A DNA stretch of 64,000 bases from UBA1258 sp963643225 (GTDB lineage: Bacteria > Bacillota > Clostridia > Lachnospirales > Lachnospiraceae): assembly GCA_963643225.1 (NCBI GenBank), contig CAVIIX010000001.1, positions 151,921-215,920 on the forward strand. Reading direction: 5' to 3'. The translations under genes and the position numbers were made by a program. The notes beneath the pieces were generated by a model. It did not search any database. It saw only the letters and a program-made list of their open reading frames with translations, and had not been told where the DNA came from. Positions 51,739 through 60,913 of the stretch are shown piece after piece (the stretch's first letter is position 1; each line of letters begins with the position of its first letter).

Positions 51739-52644
51739 ATGAATATAAGCACTTACAAAGAATTTGAAGAAAGAATAAAAAAAGAGAATATTAAGCTTTT
51801 TGCCTATGAAGTAATAAAGGGCGATGAAACAGTATATAAAAAATATTTTGAAGGTCATGCTGAAAATGAACTTTTCAGACTGTATTCTGTTACAAAAAGT
51901 TTTGTAAGTCTTGCGATAGGTTTTCTTTTGCAGGATAACGTTATTAAATTAGATGATAAAATAATAGATTATTTTCCTGAATACGTTAACGAAAATACAC
52001 ATGAATTTTTAAAAGCTCTTACTATAAGACAGATGCTTATGATGAGCACCTGCCACTATAAGACTACCTATAAAAGAGTAAACGAGCAAGACTTTACTAA
52101 AACCTTCTTTACGGTTACTCCTGAAAGGGAGCCAGGTGGCAAATTTTCTTATGATACATCAAGCTCACACACCCTTGGACGGCTTGTTGAAAAATTAACT
52201 AATAAGAATCTTCTTGATTTTTTAAGGGATAAATGTTTAGATAAAATAGGCTTTTCAAAAGAAGCCTATATGCTTAAAGACCCTGTCGGCACATCGGACG
52301 GAGGCTCAGGACTTTATGCAACACTTGACGATTTGTCAAAATTAAGCATTTTAATTAAGAATGACGGATTGTTTAATGGGAAACAATTAATAAACCGTGA
52401 ATATTTAAATTCTGCGACCTCTTTACAGATTAAGACTGAAAATCAGAAAATTCCGGAACAGAATTTAGGGTATGGGTATTTTTTCTGGGTTGCACGAAAT
52501 AATGGTATCTGCATGTATGGCATGGGAGGTCAGCTTGCACTTATCTTTAAAGAAAAAAATTTAATATTTACCTGTACCGGAGACTGTGAAGACAGCCTTC
52601 AAAAATTGTACGATATTTTCTACGATACGATATATAAGGAATAA
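51739..52644 (+). CDS. Serine hydrolase, beta-lactamase-like fold
   Basis: 301 residues. SxxK in YSVTKSFVS (nucleophile Ser, base Lys), FSYDTSSSHTLG in the YxN position, and YGMGGQ near the C-terminus in the place of the KTG-like motif. There is no signal peptide, so it is cytosolic, which argues against a penicillin-binding role and for an esterase or peptidase. It lies 4 bp before the GH28 gene, so it may remove ester groups from pectic oligomers; that is inference. No good Shine-Dalgarno is seen. Confidence 0.82.
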   Translation: MNISTYKEFEERIKKENIKLFAYEVIKGDETVYKKYFEGHAENELFRLYSVTKSFVSLAIGFLLQDNVIKLDDKIIDYFPEYVNENTHEFLKALTIRQMLMMSTCHYKTTYKRVNEQDFTKTFFTVTPEREPGGKFSYDTSSSHTLGRLVEKLTNKNLLDFLRDKCLDKIGFSKEAYMLKDPVGTSDGGSGLYATLDDLSKLSILIKNDGLFNGKQLINREYLNSATSLQIKTENQKIPEQNLGYGYFFWVARNNGICMYGMGGQLALIFKEKNLIFTCTGDCEDSLQKLYDIFYDTIYKE

Positions 52645-52648
52645 TATT

Positions 52649-54184
52649 ATGGAATGTAATGTATTAAAGGTGTTTTCAAGAGAAGCTGTTTTGGAAATTT
52701 TAAAGGCCGGCAATTTTGAAAGCACACTTGAATTTGAAGTTTTTGTAAATAAAGAGCTTAAATTTATTACAAAACGCACCGTTATAACACTTTTTAACTT
52801 AGAGCCTGATACGGATTATTCAATTGATATTAAAGTTAAAAATTCAAAAGAAGAATTATTTTCAGATTTACATACCAAAACCGAAGCTGTTTTATTAAAC
52901 GTAAAGGATTTTGGCGCAAAGGGTGATGGTGTTTCAAACGATACTCCCTTTATTCAGGCAGCTATTATGGCATGCCCAAAGGAAGGTAGAGTAGTTGTGC
53001 CGGAGGGTGTTTATAAAATTTATCCTTTGTTTTTAAAAAGCAATTTGATTTTTGATATAAAAAAAGGCGCGACCCTTTCTGCCTATACCGATAGAGAAGC
53101 TTTTCCTGTTATGCCGGGGAATGTTGCAGCAAATGGTGAAATAAATGAATATTTTCTTGGCACCTGGGAAGGTGATCCTGCCAAAATGTTTGCAGGCATT
53201 TTAACAGGTATTAAATGTAAAAATGTGCTTATTACCGGTGAGGGCACAATAGACGGCTGTGCTTCTATTGAAAACTGGTGGCATGAGCCTAAAAAAATCG
53301 TTATTGCCACACGTCCCAGAATGGTATTCTTAAATCAGTGTAAGGATATTACAATGCTGGGAGTTACAATTAAAAATTCACCCTCCTGGAATATTCACCC
53401 GTATTTTTCAAAGGATTTGGATTTTATTGATTTAAAGATTATAAGCCCTAAGGTGTCTCCAAATACTGACGGTTTAAATCCAGAATCCTGTAAGAGAGTT
53501 AACATTGTAGGGGTATATTTTAGTGTCGGTGATGACTGCATTGCCATTAAATCAGGTAAAATCTATATGGGGTCTACCTATAAAACACCTTCCAAAGAAA
53601 TTTCGATTAAAAAATGCTGCATGCGTGACGGACACGGTGCAATTGTAATCGGTTCCGAAATGGCGGGCGGTGTTAAGGACCTGCTTGTAGAAGACTGCGT
53701 ATTTTTAAATACTGACAGAGGCTTAAGAATTAAAACCCGTCGTGGCCGCGGCAAGGACGCAATTGTTGATAACGTAATATTTAACAGAATTAAAATGGAC
53801 AATGTAATGACCCCGGTTGTTATTAATTCCTTTTATTTCTGCGATTCAGACGGTCACTCTGATTATGTTCAGTCAAAAGAAAAAATGCCGGTTGATGACA
53901 GAACTCCCGAGCTTGGCACCTTTACTTTTTCAAATATAGAGGCCACCAACTGTCATGTTGCCGCATCCTACCTTTACGGTCTTCCTGAAAAGAAGATTAA
54001 AAGTGTTAAATTTGAAAATGTAAGCATTTCTTTTGCAAAAGAAAAAACACCTGGAGTTCCGGCTATGATGGATGGAGTATCCGAAATGACAGGCTTCGGA
54101 CTCTTTGCTAAAAATATTGAAGATTTATCTTTAGTGAATGTAAGCATTGAAGGTAATGACGGAGACAAAATAATAAAAGATTAA
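52649..54184 (+). CDS. GH28 polygalacturonase-type glycoside hydrolase
   Basis: 511 residues from the ATG at 52649 (AAGGA 8 nt upstream). An N-terminal fibronectin-III-like domain (about 1-90) is followed by the parallel beta-helix with the GH28 motifs NTDGLNP, GDDCIAIKSG, GHGAIVIGSE and RGLRIKTRRGRG, so the catalytic aspartates are intact. There is no signal peptide, so it works on imported oligogalacturonides, probably as an exo-enzyme. It is in one operon with the serine hydrolase. Confidence 0.93.
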   Translation: MECNVLKVFSREAVLEILKAGNFESTLEFEVFVNKELKFITKRTVITLFNLEPDTDYSIDIKVKNSKEELFSDLHTKTEAVLLNVKDFGAKGDGVSNDTPFIQAAIMACPKEGRVVVPEGVYKIYPLFLKSNLIFDIKKGATLSAYTDREAFPVMPGNVAANGEINEYFLGTWEGDPAKMFAGILTGIKCKNVLITGEGTIDGCASIENWWHEPKKIVIATRPRMVFLNQCKDITMLGVTIKNSPSWNIHPYFSKDLDFIDLKIISPKVSPNTDGLNPESCKRVNIVGVYFSVGDDCIAIKSGKIYMGSTYKTPSKEISIKKCCMRDGHGAIVIGSEMAGGVKDLLVEDCVFLNTDRGLRIKTRRGRGKDAIVDNVIFNRIKMDNVMTPVVINSFYFCDSDGHSDYVQSKEKMPVDDRTPELGTFTFSNIEATNCHVAASYLYGLPEKKIKSVKFENVSISFAKEKTPGVPAMMDGVSEMTGFGLFAKNIEDLSLVNVSIEGNDGDKIIKD

Positions 54185-54188
54185 GAAT

Positions 54189-54211
54189 CACTAGAACTTA
54201 GTGTCTTTTTT
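54189..54211 (+). terminator. Weak terminator of the GH28 gene
   Basis: CACTA/TAGTG 5-bp stem, GAACT loop, followed by TCTTTTTT. Confidence 0.5.
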
Positions 54212-54253
54212 AACCTATCGGAAATTGCAACTCAATTTCCGATAGGTTAAAAA
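54207..54253. repeat. 21-bp perfect inverted repeat, related to the modular repeats (copy H)
   Basis: Arms TTTTTAACCTATCGGAAATT(G) and their exact complement around CAACT. The Ts are before and the As after the stem on both strands, the reverse of a terminator. The CCTATCGGAAATTG core resembles CCTATAGGAAATTG in copy C. Confidence 0.65.
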
Positions 54254-54255
54254 TT

Positions 54256-54285
54256 AATCCCGACTGAATCAAATCAGTCGGGATT
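54256..54285. terminator. Bidirectional terminator between GH28 and GH43
   Basis: Perfect 12-bp stem AATCCCGACTGA / TCAGTCGGGATT, loop ATCAAA. T-rich on both sides, so it can stop the GH43 transcript as well as readthrough from GH28. Confidence 0.82.
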
Positions 54286-54288
54286 TCT

Positions 54289-55683
54289 TTACTTAAAAAT
54301 AAATTCCCTTAAGGCTTCTTTATTTTCCTCCAGGTTAAACACGCCTACAGTTGGACCTGTGAAGCGTTTGCCCATTAAAAGGCCTTCGTCTGTTAAAAGA
54401 GAGCAGTCATCAAGGGTACAGATTAGCTTTTTACCTAAATAAAATTCCTTCTTTAACCCTTTGGTTTTTATTATTAAACTGCAATCGGAAATTTCATTTA
54501 AAGTAGCTTCAATATTTAACATTTCTTTATCAGAAACAGTTCCGTTCATGGTGGTGACTTTAATTTTTTTATTTATAAAACCAAATTTAATGTAGCTGTT
54601 TACGTCATAATAAAAAATTAAGCCGCAATCTGATTTTGCTTTATTAAAATCCGCCTTTAAGCTTACTTCACAGTCTATTTTTGTTTGCCTGATTAAGGTG
54701 TTGTTTTTGTAATAAATTACATCTAAAGGGAAATTCTTTTCATTTAAATCAAGTATAAAAGGCTTTTCCGGGATTACCTCATAATTGTAATCAACCGTAA
54801 TTTCATCTAATGGTCCTTTGCCGTCATTAATTACAGGCCATCCGTTTTCATCCCATTTTAGCTTTGCAATGGCGGTTTCTCTTCCCAGTAAGCTATAGCG
54901 TCCGCCACGTTTTCTTGAGCATAAAAATACAATGTACCATTCACCGTCCGGACCGATAAAAGGTTTACCGTGACCGGTGCGCTGTAAGGTGGCAGAAGGG
55001 TCTCTTTGTGTAATTAAAGGGTTGTGTGGGCACATTTCAAATTCTGAATCAAGAGATTTGCTCCTTGCAACTGAGATCATGTGTCCATCACCTGTGCCGC
55101 CTTCAGCCATAAAGAGATAATAATAAGCATCCTTTTTAATTAAATGGGAGCCTTCTGTTTTGATTTTGCTCCAGCCTTCACACAGCATTCTTGATTCGGT
55201 TTTTTTAGATAAACAGTCTTTATTTAATTCAAGTATCTGTACTCCTAAATTATGAAGCATGTAGTGACGACCATCGGTATCGTGAAATAATGAAGGGTCA
55301 ATGCCTTTGGTGTCTATAAATACAGGCTTTGAATACGGGCCTTCAGGACAATCAGACCAAACTATCATCTGTCTGTGGGTGTGCTCCCAGGTATCGTTTC
55401 CACGAAGCGTAACGGCTATATAAAAAATACCGTTATAATAGGAAATGTCTGGAGCCCAGAAGCCGCGTCCGGGGTCGTATGTCGACAAATCAACATATGA
55501 AGGATCTGTAACCGCATGACCAATTATTTCCCAATTCACTAAATCCTTAGAGTGGGAGATGGGTACACATGGAAAATATAAAAAAGAAGAATTTACCATG
55601 TAATAATCATTATCTACTTTTACGATAGAAGGGTCAGGAAAGAACCCGGGTCTTATTGGATTTTGTATTATATTTGTTTTCAT
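54289..55683 (-). CDS. GH43 family glycoside hydrolase (arabinofuranosidase/xylosidase type)
   Basis: 464 residues. Five-bladed propeller with the three acidic residues in GFFPDPSIV (base), KGIDPSLFHD (pKa modulator) and KTEGSHLIKK (acid), then a C-terminal beta-sandwich of the beta-xylosidase type (about 300-464). There is no signal peptide, so it acts inside the cell. Given the pectin context, arabinose side chains of rhamnogalacturonan are the likely substrate. It is 4 bp after the AraC regulator gene on the same strand. Confidence 0.9.
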   Translation of the reverse strand: MKTNIIQNPIRPGFFPDPSIVKVDNDYYMVNSSFLYFPCVPISHSKDLVNWEIIGHAVTDPSYVDLSTYDPGRGFWAPDISYYNGIFYIAVTLRGNDTWEHTHRQMIVWSDCPEGPYSKPVFIDTKGIDPSLFHDTDGRHYMLHNLGVQILELNKDCLSKKTESRMLCEGWSKIKTEGSHLIKKDAYYYLFMAEGGTGDGHMISVARSKSLDSEFEMCPHNPLITQRDPSATLQRTGHGKPFIGPDGEWYIVFLCSRKRGGRYSLLGRETAIAKLKWDENGWPVINDGKGPLDEITVDYNYEVIPEKPFILDLNEKNFPLDVIYYKNNTLIRQTKIDCEVSLKADFNKAKSDCGLIFYYDVNSYIKFGFINKKIKVTTMNGTVSDKEMLNIEATLNEISDCSLIIKTKGLKKEFYLGKKLICTLDDCSLLTDEGLLMGKRFTGPTVGVFNLEENKEALREFIFK

Positions 55684-55687
55684 AAAG

Positions 55688-57925
55688 TCAATACTCTCTT
55701 ATTGAGCCTGGTGTAGTGCCGTAAATTTTCTTAAAGGCGCGTCTGAAGGAATTCTGGTTATTGTATCCCACCATCATATATACCTCAGTTAAAGGCACAT
55801 CTTTAGACTTAATTAATTCAAGGGCTTTCTTCATTCGGATATTTTCTAAATAATTTGAAAAATTAACCCCTGTTTTTTCTTTAAATAAATGCGAAAAATA
55901 GGTTTCTGATATTTTAAATTCATCTGAAATCTTAGTTAAGCATAAAAGTGAATCCGAATAATTTTCCTTTATGTATTTAATAATCGTATCGATTAGGTTA
56001 TTATCCTGACTCTTTTCTGCAAATAGATCCGTAAGTTCCCTAGTAATGTTTTCAAGCAAATCAAAGGAAATTTTTTCGTTAAATCGTTCATCAATGTGAG
56101 TAAGCTTTTCTTCCGAGGTGGAGGTGGGAAGCTCAAAGCGTGCCTTTAAAAGTGAATTACGTATGTCTGTCAAAAGAAAATGAAGCAAAGAGCCTGAAAG
56201 AGAACGCTCTTCTAAATTTTCTTTACGTACTAAACGTAATAGCTCCAAAGCTGAGGCTTTATTACCGGATGTGACGAAATGAATAAGCTTATTTGAAAAT
56301 TCCTGAGGATAATAGAAGGCTTTTGAATCCTTCTTAATATATTCATAGGGAAGGAATATATAGTTGTTGGTGGAATAGGAGGTGGCTTCAACCGCCTGTT
56401 CGTAGGACTCCCAAATGTTCATAACAGTATGGGTTGTTTTGCCGATACCTGCAAGGAGCCATAAATTGTAGCCGCTTAATAAATCATTATGTATGTTTAA
56501 AACTGCATTCTGAACTTTAAGTAAATAATTCGATGAGCCGTCATCATTTCTTGATAACAAAACGCCGATTGAATATTTGTCCGGATAGAAGAAGAGTACA
56601 GGCTCATTTAAACCCTCCGAAAGCTTTTTTATTACAGCCTCATAAATTTCTTCGTTAATGAACTTTTCAGAAGCTTCGTTAACGGAAGTGCCTGCCTTGT
56701 CGGCATCCTGGATAAGCAGGTACATGGCTTTATAAAGTCTGTCTTCTGTAAGGCCAAGATAGTTTTTGATATAAGAGGCTTCTTCCTCACTTCGTACACC
56801 TGTCAGCATTAACTGACGCACGTAGGAACGTCTTATTATGGGAGTCTGGTTATCAAGTATTGACTGAAGCTTTTCTTTTTCCAAAGAGGTGTTCTTTAAT
56901 TCCTCTCCCATTTGTACAACGGGCTTCATGTTGGCATTAATAAATATGAAGATAAATACCGCGCCCACTAAAAGCACCAGTATCAATAGGCCTGAAAATA
57001 TTACATTACTGAAAATCTGATCTGAATTTACTATAAAGGGCTCAAAGCTGTAATAATAAATGTAGCCTGTGTTTTCGGATACATATTTACCAAGGGTAAA
57101 GGAGCATTCAGAATCGGAATAATTTAAAAAATTATTTTTAAAGTTAAAGTCATTAATTACTTCAGACAAATCATTTTCAAGATATGAAATCTCTAATATG
57201 AATTTTTCTTTTTCAGGATCGTAAATTGAAATATAGGAATTTTTATTGCCTGCTTCAATTCCCATCATTTTATTAAATTCAGACCTGTCGATTACAAAAA
57301 CAGCGGTTACGTCACAGTCTAAATAACACAGATTTTCCAAATCCATTAAATAAAGGTAATATTTATCACCGGATTTTGACTGAAAATATTCTAATGGTAA
57401 AAACGTGTTATAGTATTCCTCTGTGCATAAAAATTCAAACCATGCATTTTTTAAGGCACTTGGATATTTTTTGATCCAGTCATAAAATCTTGAGCCTGTT
57501 AAAAAATAACCGTTACCAAGCATATACTGGGAGGTGCGCAGGTAATAATAGACTTCCTTTGTGGGAAGTAAAGAATCTGAATAAATATTTACCGCAAGCT
57601 CATTGCTTAAATCATGACCGTTTTGAATAAATTCCGGGAAAGAGTCTTCCTCGTTCATGATATATCTAAAGGAATTGTTCTGAAGCAGCTGTCTGCAGTT
57701 AGTGTCCATTACCTTTAAGTCGTCTTCAAAGCTTTCGGCTCGTCCTGCCATTAAGGTTTCTGACTGCAGATTATAGGAATTTTCCGCATTGCTTTTTGAC
57801 GAATAGTAAAGATACGTAAAAAGAATAAGTATTATAAAAAGAAAAACGGAATAGGAAGTAATAAGCTTAAACAACAATCCGTTTGTTTTTTTATTTGACT
57901 GTTTTGGGAGTAAAGTGATTTTCAT
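55688..57925 (-). CDS. Transmembrane AraC-family regulator (YtdP-like)
   Basis: 745 residues from the ATG at 57925. Membrane helix at about 20-40, an extracytoplasmic sensor of about 265 residues (Cache-like), a second helix at about 308-330, a cytosolic linker and a C-terminal AraC DNA-binding domain with two helix-turn-helix motifs (SLLCLTKISDEFKISETYFS and TEVYMMVGYNNQNSFRRAFK). The architecture and its place next to an LplABC-type importer and GH105 match ytdP of Bacillus subtilis. It probably senses an outer sugar signal and activates the transporter operon. Confidence 0.9.
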   Translation of the reverse strand: MKITLLPKQSNKKTNGLLFKLITSYSVFLFIILILFTYLYYSSKSNAENSYNLQSETLMAGRAESFEDDLKVMDTNCRQLLQNNSFRYIMNEEDSFPEFIQNGHDLSNELAVNIYSDSLLPTKEVYYYLRTSQYMLGNGYFLTGSRFYDWIKKYPSALKNAWFEFLCTEEYYNTFLPLEYFQSKSGDKYYLYLMDLENLCYLDCDVTAVFVIDRSEFNKMMGIEAGNKNSYISIYDPEKEKFILEISYLENDLSEVINDFNFKNNFLNYSDSECSFTLGKYVSENTGYIYYYSFEPFIVNSDQIFSNVIFSGLLILVLLVGAVFIFIFINANMKPVVQMGEELKNTSLEKEKLQSILDNQTPIIRRSYVRQLMLTGVRSEEEASYIKNYLGLTEDRLYKAMYLLIQDADKAGTSVNEASEKFINEEIYEAVIKKLSEGLNEPVLFFYPDKYSIGVLLSRNDDGSSNYLLKVQNAVLNIHNDLLSGYNLWLLAGIGKTTHTVMNIWESYEQAVEATSYSTNNYIFLPYEYIKKDSKAFYYPQEFSNKLIHFVTSGNKASALELLRLVRKENLEERSLSGSLLHFLLTDIRNSLLKARFELPTSTSEEKLTHIDERFNEKISFDLLENITRELTDLFAEKSQDNNLIDTIIKYIKENYSDSLLCLTKISDEFKISETYFSHLFKEKTGVNFSNYLENIRMKKALELIKSKDVPLTEVYMMVGYNNQNSFRRAFKKIYGTTPGSIREY

Positions 57926-57986
57926 ATGTGTAATAATTCTCCATTTGTTAGCTATTATTATAATGAAAAAAAACAAAATTTACAAC

Positions 57987-58000
57987 TGTAAGCACTTACA
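57987..58000. promoter_or_regulatory. cre/LacI-type operator 1
   Basis: TGTAAGCACTTACA, a perfect palindrome that differs from the cre consensus TGWNANCGNTNWCA only in the centre (CA for CG). It is close to the regulator start. Confidence 0.6.
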
Positions 58001-58019
58001 AAACAGCGAATTTAAGCCA

Positions 58020-58114
58020 TTCACAAAATTTGCACCTCAAAATTTGCACGTCCCCTCAAATTTTGAATCTTGCCGTGTAAACGCTTACATGATAGTTTGT
58101 GAATAGATTGTGAA
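58020..58114. repeat. Short repeats, candidate AraC-regulator sites
   Basis: AAAATTTGCAC occurs twice (58025-58035 and 58039-58049). TTGTGAA occurs twice, 11 bp apart (58097 and 58108), with an inverted copy TTCACAA at 58020. AraC-type regulators often use direct repeats spaced by a DNA turn. Confidence 0.45.
58076..58089. promoter_or_regulatory. Perfect cre site (CcpA) or LacI-family operator
   Basis: TGTAAACGCTTACA matches the cre consensus TGWNANCGNTNWCA at every position. It lies 78 bp before the binding-protein gene, in the shared regulatory region, so catabolite repression of the pectin importer is expected. Confidence 0.8.
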
Positions 58115-58166
58115 CGACGGATTCCAATCGGCAAATTTCATATCATAATTAATATGGAGGGATATT

Positions 58167-59813
58167 ATGAAGAAGAAACTTTTATCCGCAGTTCTTGCTT
58201 CCGCTATGGCACTTTCATTAGTAGCCTGTGGCGGCGCAGCTGAAACCGAAACCACTACATCAGTTGCTTCTGCTGACACCGAAGCATCTGCTTCTGCTTC
58301 TACAGAAGTAGAAGAAAAGGAAGAATATGTTCTTTCTAATTTACACATCGTTGTTGACGGTACTTTAACAGCAAACGAAGATAACCGTCAGGACGCATTC
58401 ATCGAGCAGTGGAATGCAGCAGTAAGCGAAAGACTTGGCCACGACATTTCATTGGAAATTACCCAGCTTGATCACTCAGGCTACACAGACGCAGTAGGAC
58501 GTTTAATGATTTCAGGCGATCTTCCCGATGCAATGATCATGTCCAGCTCAATGTTTAAGCAGTATCAGACAACAGGTCTTCTTTGGGACATGGCTGATGC
58601 TTATGATAACGCAGAATTCCAGTCAAGACTTACTCTTAAGGCTATCAATGAAGCTATTAAGACAGATGACGGCGCCCTTTACGGCTTCACACCTGCATAT
58701 GGTAACGGTTGTGTTACATATATTAAGCAGGCTTGGTTAGATGCAGTTGGTATCAACGGCGACGACATCAAGACATTTGATGACTACTACAACATGCTTC
58801 TTGCATTCAAGAACGGCGATCCCGATGGCGACGGTATCGAAGGCAACACCTATGGTACAATCGCAGCAGGTTACTGCAACCTTGGCGAAGCTCCTTACAC
58901 TAACTATTTACCTGAATTCTGGCAGGATGGTTATCCCGCAATTTTACAGGATGAAAACGGCGTTTGGTATGATGGATTCACAGCTGATGCCTGCAAGGCA
59001 GCTTTAGAAAGAATTCGTAAGGGTTATGTTGATGGCGTTATCGACCCTGATACATTAACAGCTTCTACAAAGATTGCAAGAGAAAAATGGTTCTCAAATA
59101 CTCAGTCTGGTTCCGCAGGTGCATTCACTTACTGGGCAGGTACATGGTATCAGACACTTACAGATAACCTTATTAAGAACGAAGTTGATGAAAGACTTTA
59201 CGTTTTAAATCCTATTGAAGAAATCTCTTCAACACTTGGCGGCTTTCTTAACAGAGAAGCTCCTGTATGGGTTATCATTGACGACGGTGACGGCGATGAT
59301 TCCAGAGAACAGGCTATTTTCGATGCTTTAATCGACACAATGCTTGACGGTGACAAGGTTCAGATGCTTTGGACATACGGTGCAGAAGATGTACACTGGT
59401 CCACAAAAGCTGAAACCTTCGTTACAAACGCAGGTACAGACAAAGAAAAGACCTATTCATATGAAGAAGGTAAGTTCCACTTAAAGCAGTCTCCTAACGA
59501 TGAAAACTCCGTATGGAAGAAGAATGCTATGGACCCTGCACTTGTAATCTCTCCCTTAACAAATGGTTACAAGTCATCCACAGACCTTGCTGATCAGGGT
59601 AACGCCTTCTTCACAGCTAACTGTGTTGACGCTCCCGCAGGTGCATCATGCGAAACCTTAACAGCTTATTCAGCAGACATTAAGGATGCTAAGTCAGCAG
59701 TTATTTCAGCAGTTATTATCGATGGTATGGATGTTAACGAAGCAATTGATACTCTTTACACAGCAGTTGTTGGATCTATCGTTGAACAGGCTTTAACTGA
59801 ATTAAATCAGTAA
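58167..59813 (+). CDS. Sugar ABC transporter substrate-binding lipoprotein (YtcQ/LplA-like)
   Basis: 548 residues. Signal peptide with lipobox SLVACGG (lipid at Cys21), then a Thr/Ala/Ser-rich spacer (about 24-50), then a family-1 binding domain of the long LplA/YtcQ type (FKNGDPDGDGIEGNTYG is a typical calcium-like loop). Codon use looks strongly biased, suggesting high expression. It likely binds rhamnogalacturonan or galacturonan oligomers. An intercistronic hairpin separates it from the permeases. Confidence 0.93.
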   Translation: MKKKLLSAVLASAMALSLVACGGAAETETTTSVASADTEASASASTEVEEKEEYVLSNLHIVVDGTLTANEDNRQDAFIEQWNAAVSERLGHDISLEITQLDHSGYTDAVGRLMISGDLPDAMIMSSSMFKQYQTTGLLWDMADAYDNAEFQSRLTLKAINEAIKTDDGALYGFTPAYGNGCVTYIKQAWLDAVGINGDDIKTFDDYYNMLLAFKNGDPDGDGIEGNTYGTIAAGYCNLGEAPYTNYLPEFWQDGYPAILQDENGVWYDGFTADACKAALERIRKGYVDGVIDPDTLTASTKIAREKWFSNTQSGSAGAFTYWAGTWYQTLTDNLIKNEVDERLYVLNPIEEISSTLGGFLNREAPVWVIIDDGDGDDSREQAIFDALIDTMLDGDKVQMLWTYGAEDVHWSTKAETFVTNAGTDKEKTYSYEEGKFHLKQSPNDENSVWKKNAMDPALVISPLTNGYKSSTDLADQGNAFFTANCVDAPAGASCETLTAYSADIKDAKSAVISAVIIDGMDVNEAIDTLYTAVVGSIVEQALTELNQ

Positions 59814-59843
59814 AAAATAAACAAACCCATTAAACAAAATATT

Positions 59844-59872
59844 GCTGCCCTGTCAGTTGATGGCAGGGCAGT
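59844..59872 (+). terminator. Intercistronic hairpin between binding protein and permeases
   Basis: 12-bp stem GCTGCCCTGTCA / TGGCAGGGCAGT with two G-T pairs, no long T-run. It probably protects the binding-protein mRNA and lowers permease expression. Confidence 0.6.
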
Positions 59873-59928
59873 GGTTTTGGAAACCGTCGTATATAATCTG
59901 TTTGGTAAATCCCGGAAAGGATTGGATT

Positions 59929-60900
59929 ATGAGTAAAAAGAAACAGTATACTTCTACGGGTGTGGAAGTAAGAAAGAAGCCCTTGAAAAAGAGAATATGG
60001 AATAACAGAGGCTACTATTTAATGTTTATTCCTGTCTTTATATTTGTACTTATTATGTATTACTGGCCTATGCTTGGTGTTCGTTATGCATTTTATAACT
60101 ACAAGCCCGTTGGCAGTATGAAGTTTATAGGACTTGACCATTTTGCTACCATGTTCCTTGATCCCATTAAATCAGGAGCCTTTTGGACAAGCTTTAAAAA
60201 CACTTTGGAATTGAGCATTACAAAGCTGCTGATAACAACCTTTACGTCTGTTATCGTGTCAGTCTTTTTAAATGAGATGGGTAATCTTTTTGCCAAGAAA
60301 ACCCTTCAGACCATTATATATTTACCTCACTTCATGTCCTGGACAGTTGTTGCCTCAATTTTTACCTTGATTTTATCAAAGTCTGAAACAGGTATGATTA
60401 ATGGACTCTTAGTACAGTGGGGTATTCTCGAACAGTCGGAAAAGATATTCTTCCTGGCAGATAAGAGCTGGTGGAGACCCATTTATTACATTATTAATAT
60501 ATGGAAGGAAACCGGTTGGGGTACAATCATTTTCCTTGCTACCCTATCAGGTATCAACCCTGAGCTGTATGAAGCTGCAGATATTGATGGCGCTTCCAGA
60601 ATGCAGAAGATAAGATATGTCACACTTCCTGCACTTGCAAATACCATTATTACAGTACTTATTCTTAACCTTGCCAAGGTTATGAATCTTTTTGAATCTG
60701 TATTCGTATTACAGAACATTTCGGTTACTGATGTATCCGACGTTATTTCTACATATATTTACAGACAGACCTTTGATACATTCTTACCTGACTATGGCTT
60801 CTCAACCGCTGTTGGTTTGTTTAAGTCATTGGTAGGCTGCGTACTGGTGCTTGTATGTAACTGGGCGTCCAAGAAAGTCCGCGGACGCGGAATCGTATAG
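59929..60900 (+). CDS. Sugar ABC transporter permease (YteP/LplB-like)
   Basis: 323 residues from the ATG at 59929 (GGAAAGGA upstream). Six membrane segments; the EAA loop is ELYEAADIDGASRMQKIRYVTLPAL. The long basic head (KKKQYTSTG...KKRIWNN) is typical of LplB. An earlier in-frame start would overlap the intercistronic hairpin. Confidence 0.94.
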   Translation: MSKKKQYTSTGVEVRKKPLKKRIWNNRGYYLMFIPVFIFVLIMYYWPMLGVRYAFYNYKPVGSMKFIGLDHFATMFLDPIKSGAFWTSFKNTLELSITKLLITTFTSVIVSVFLNEMGNLFAKKTLQTIIYLPHFMSWTVVASIFTLILSKSETGMINGLLVQWGILEQSEKIFFLADKSWWRPIYYIINIWKETGWGTIIFLATLSGINPELYEAADIDGASRMQKIRYVTLPALANTIITVLILNLAKVMNLFESVFVLQNISVTDVSDVISTYIYRQTFDTFLPDYGFSTAVGLFKSLVGCVLVLVCNWASKKVRGRGIV

Positions 60901-60913
60901 GAGGTGAGCGCAA

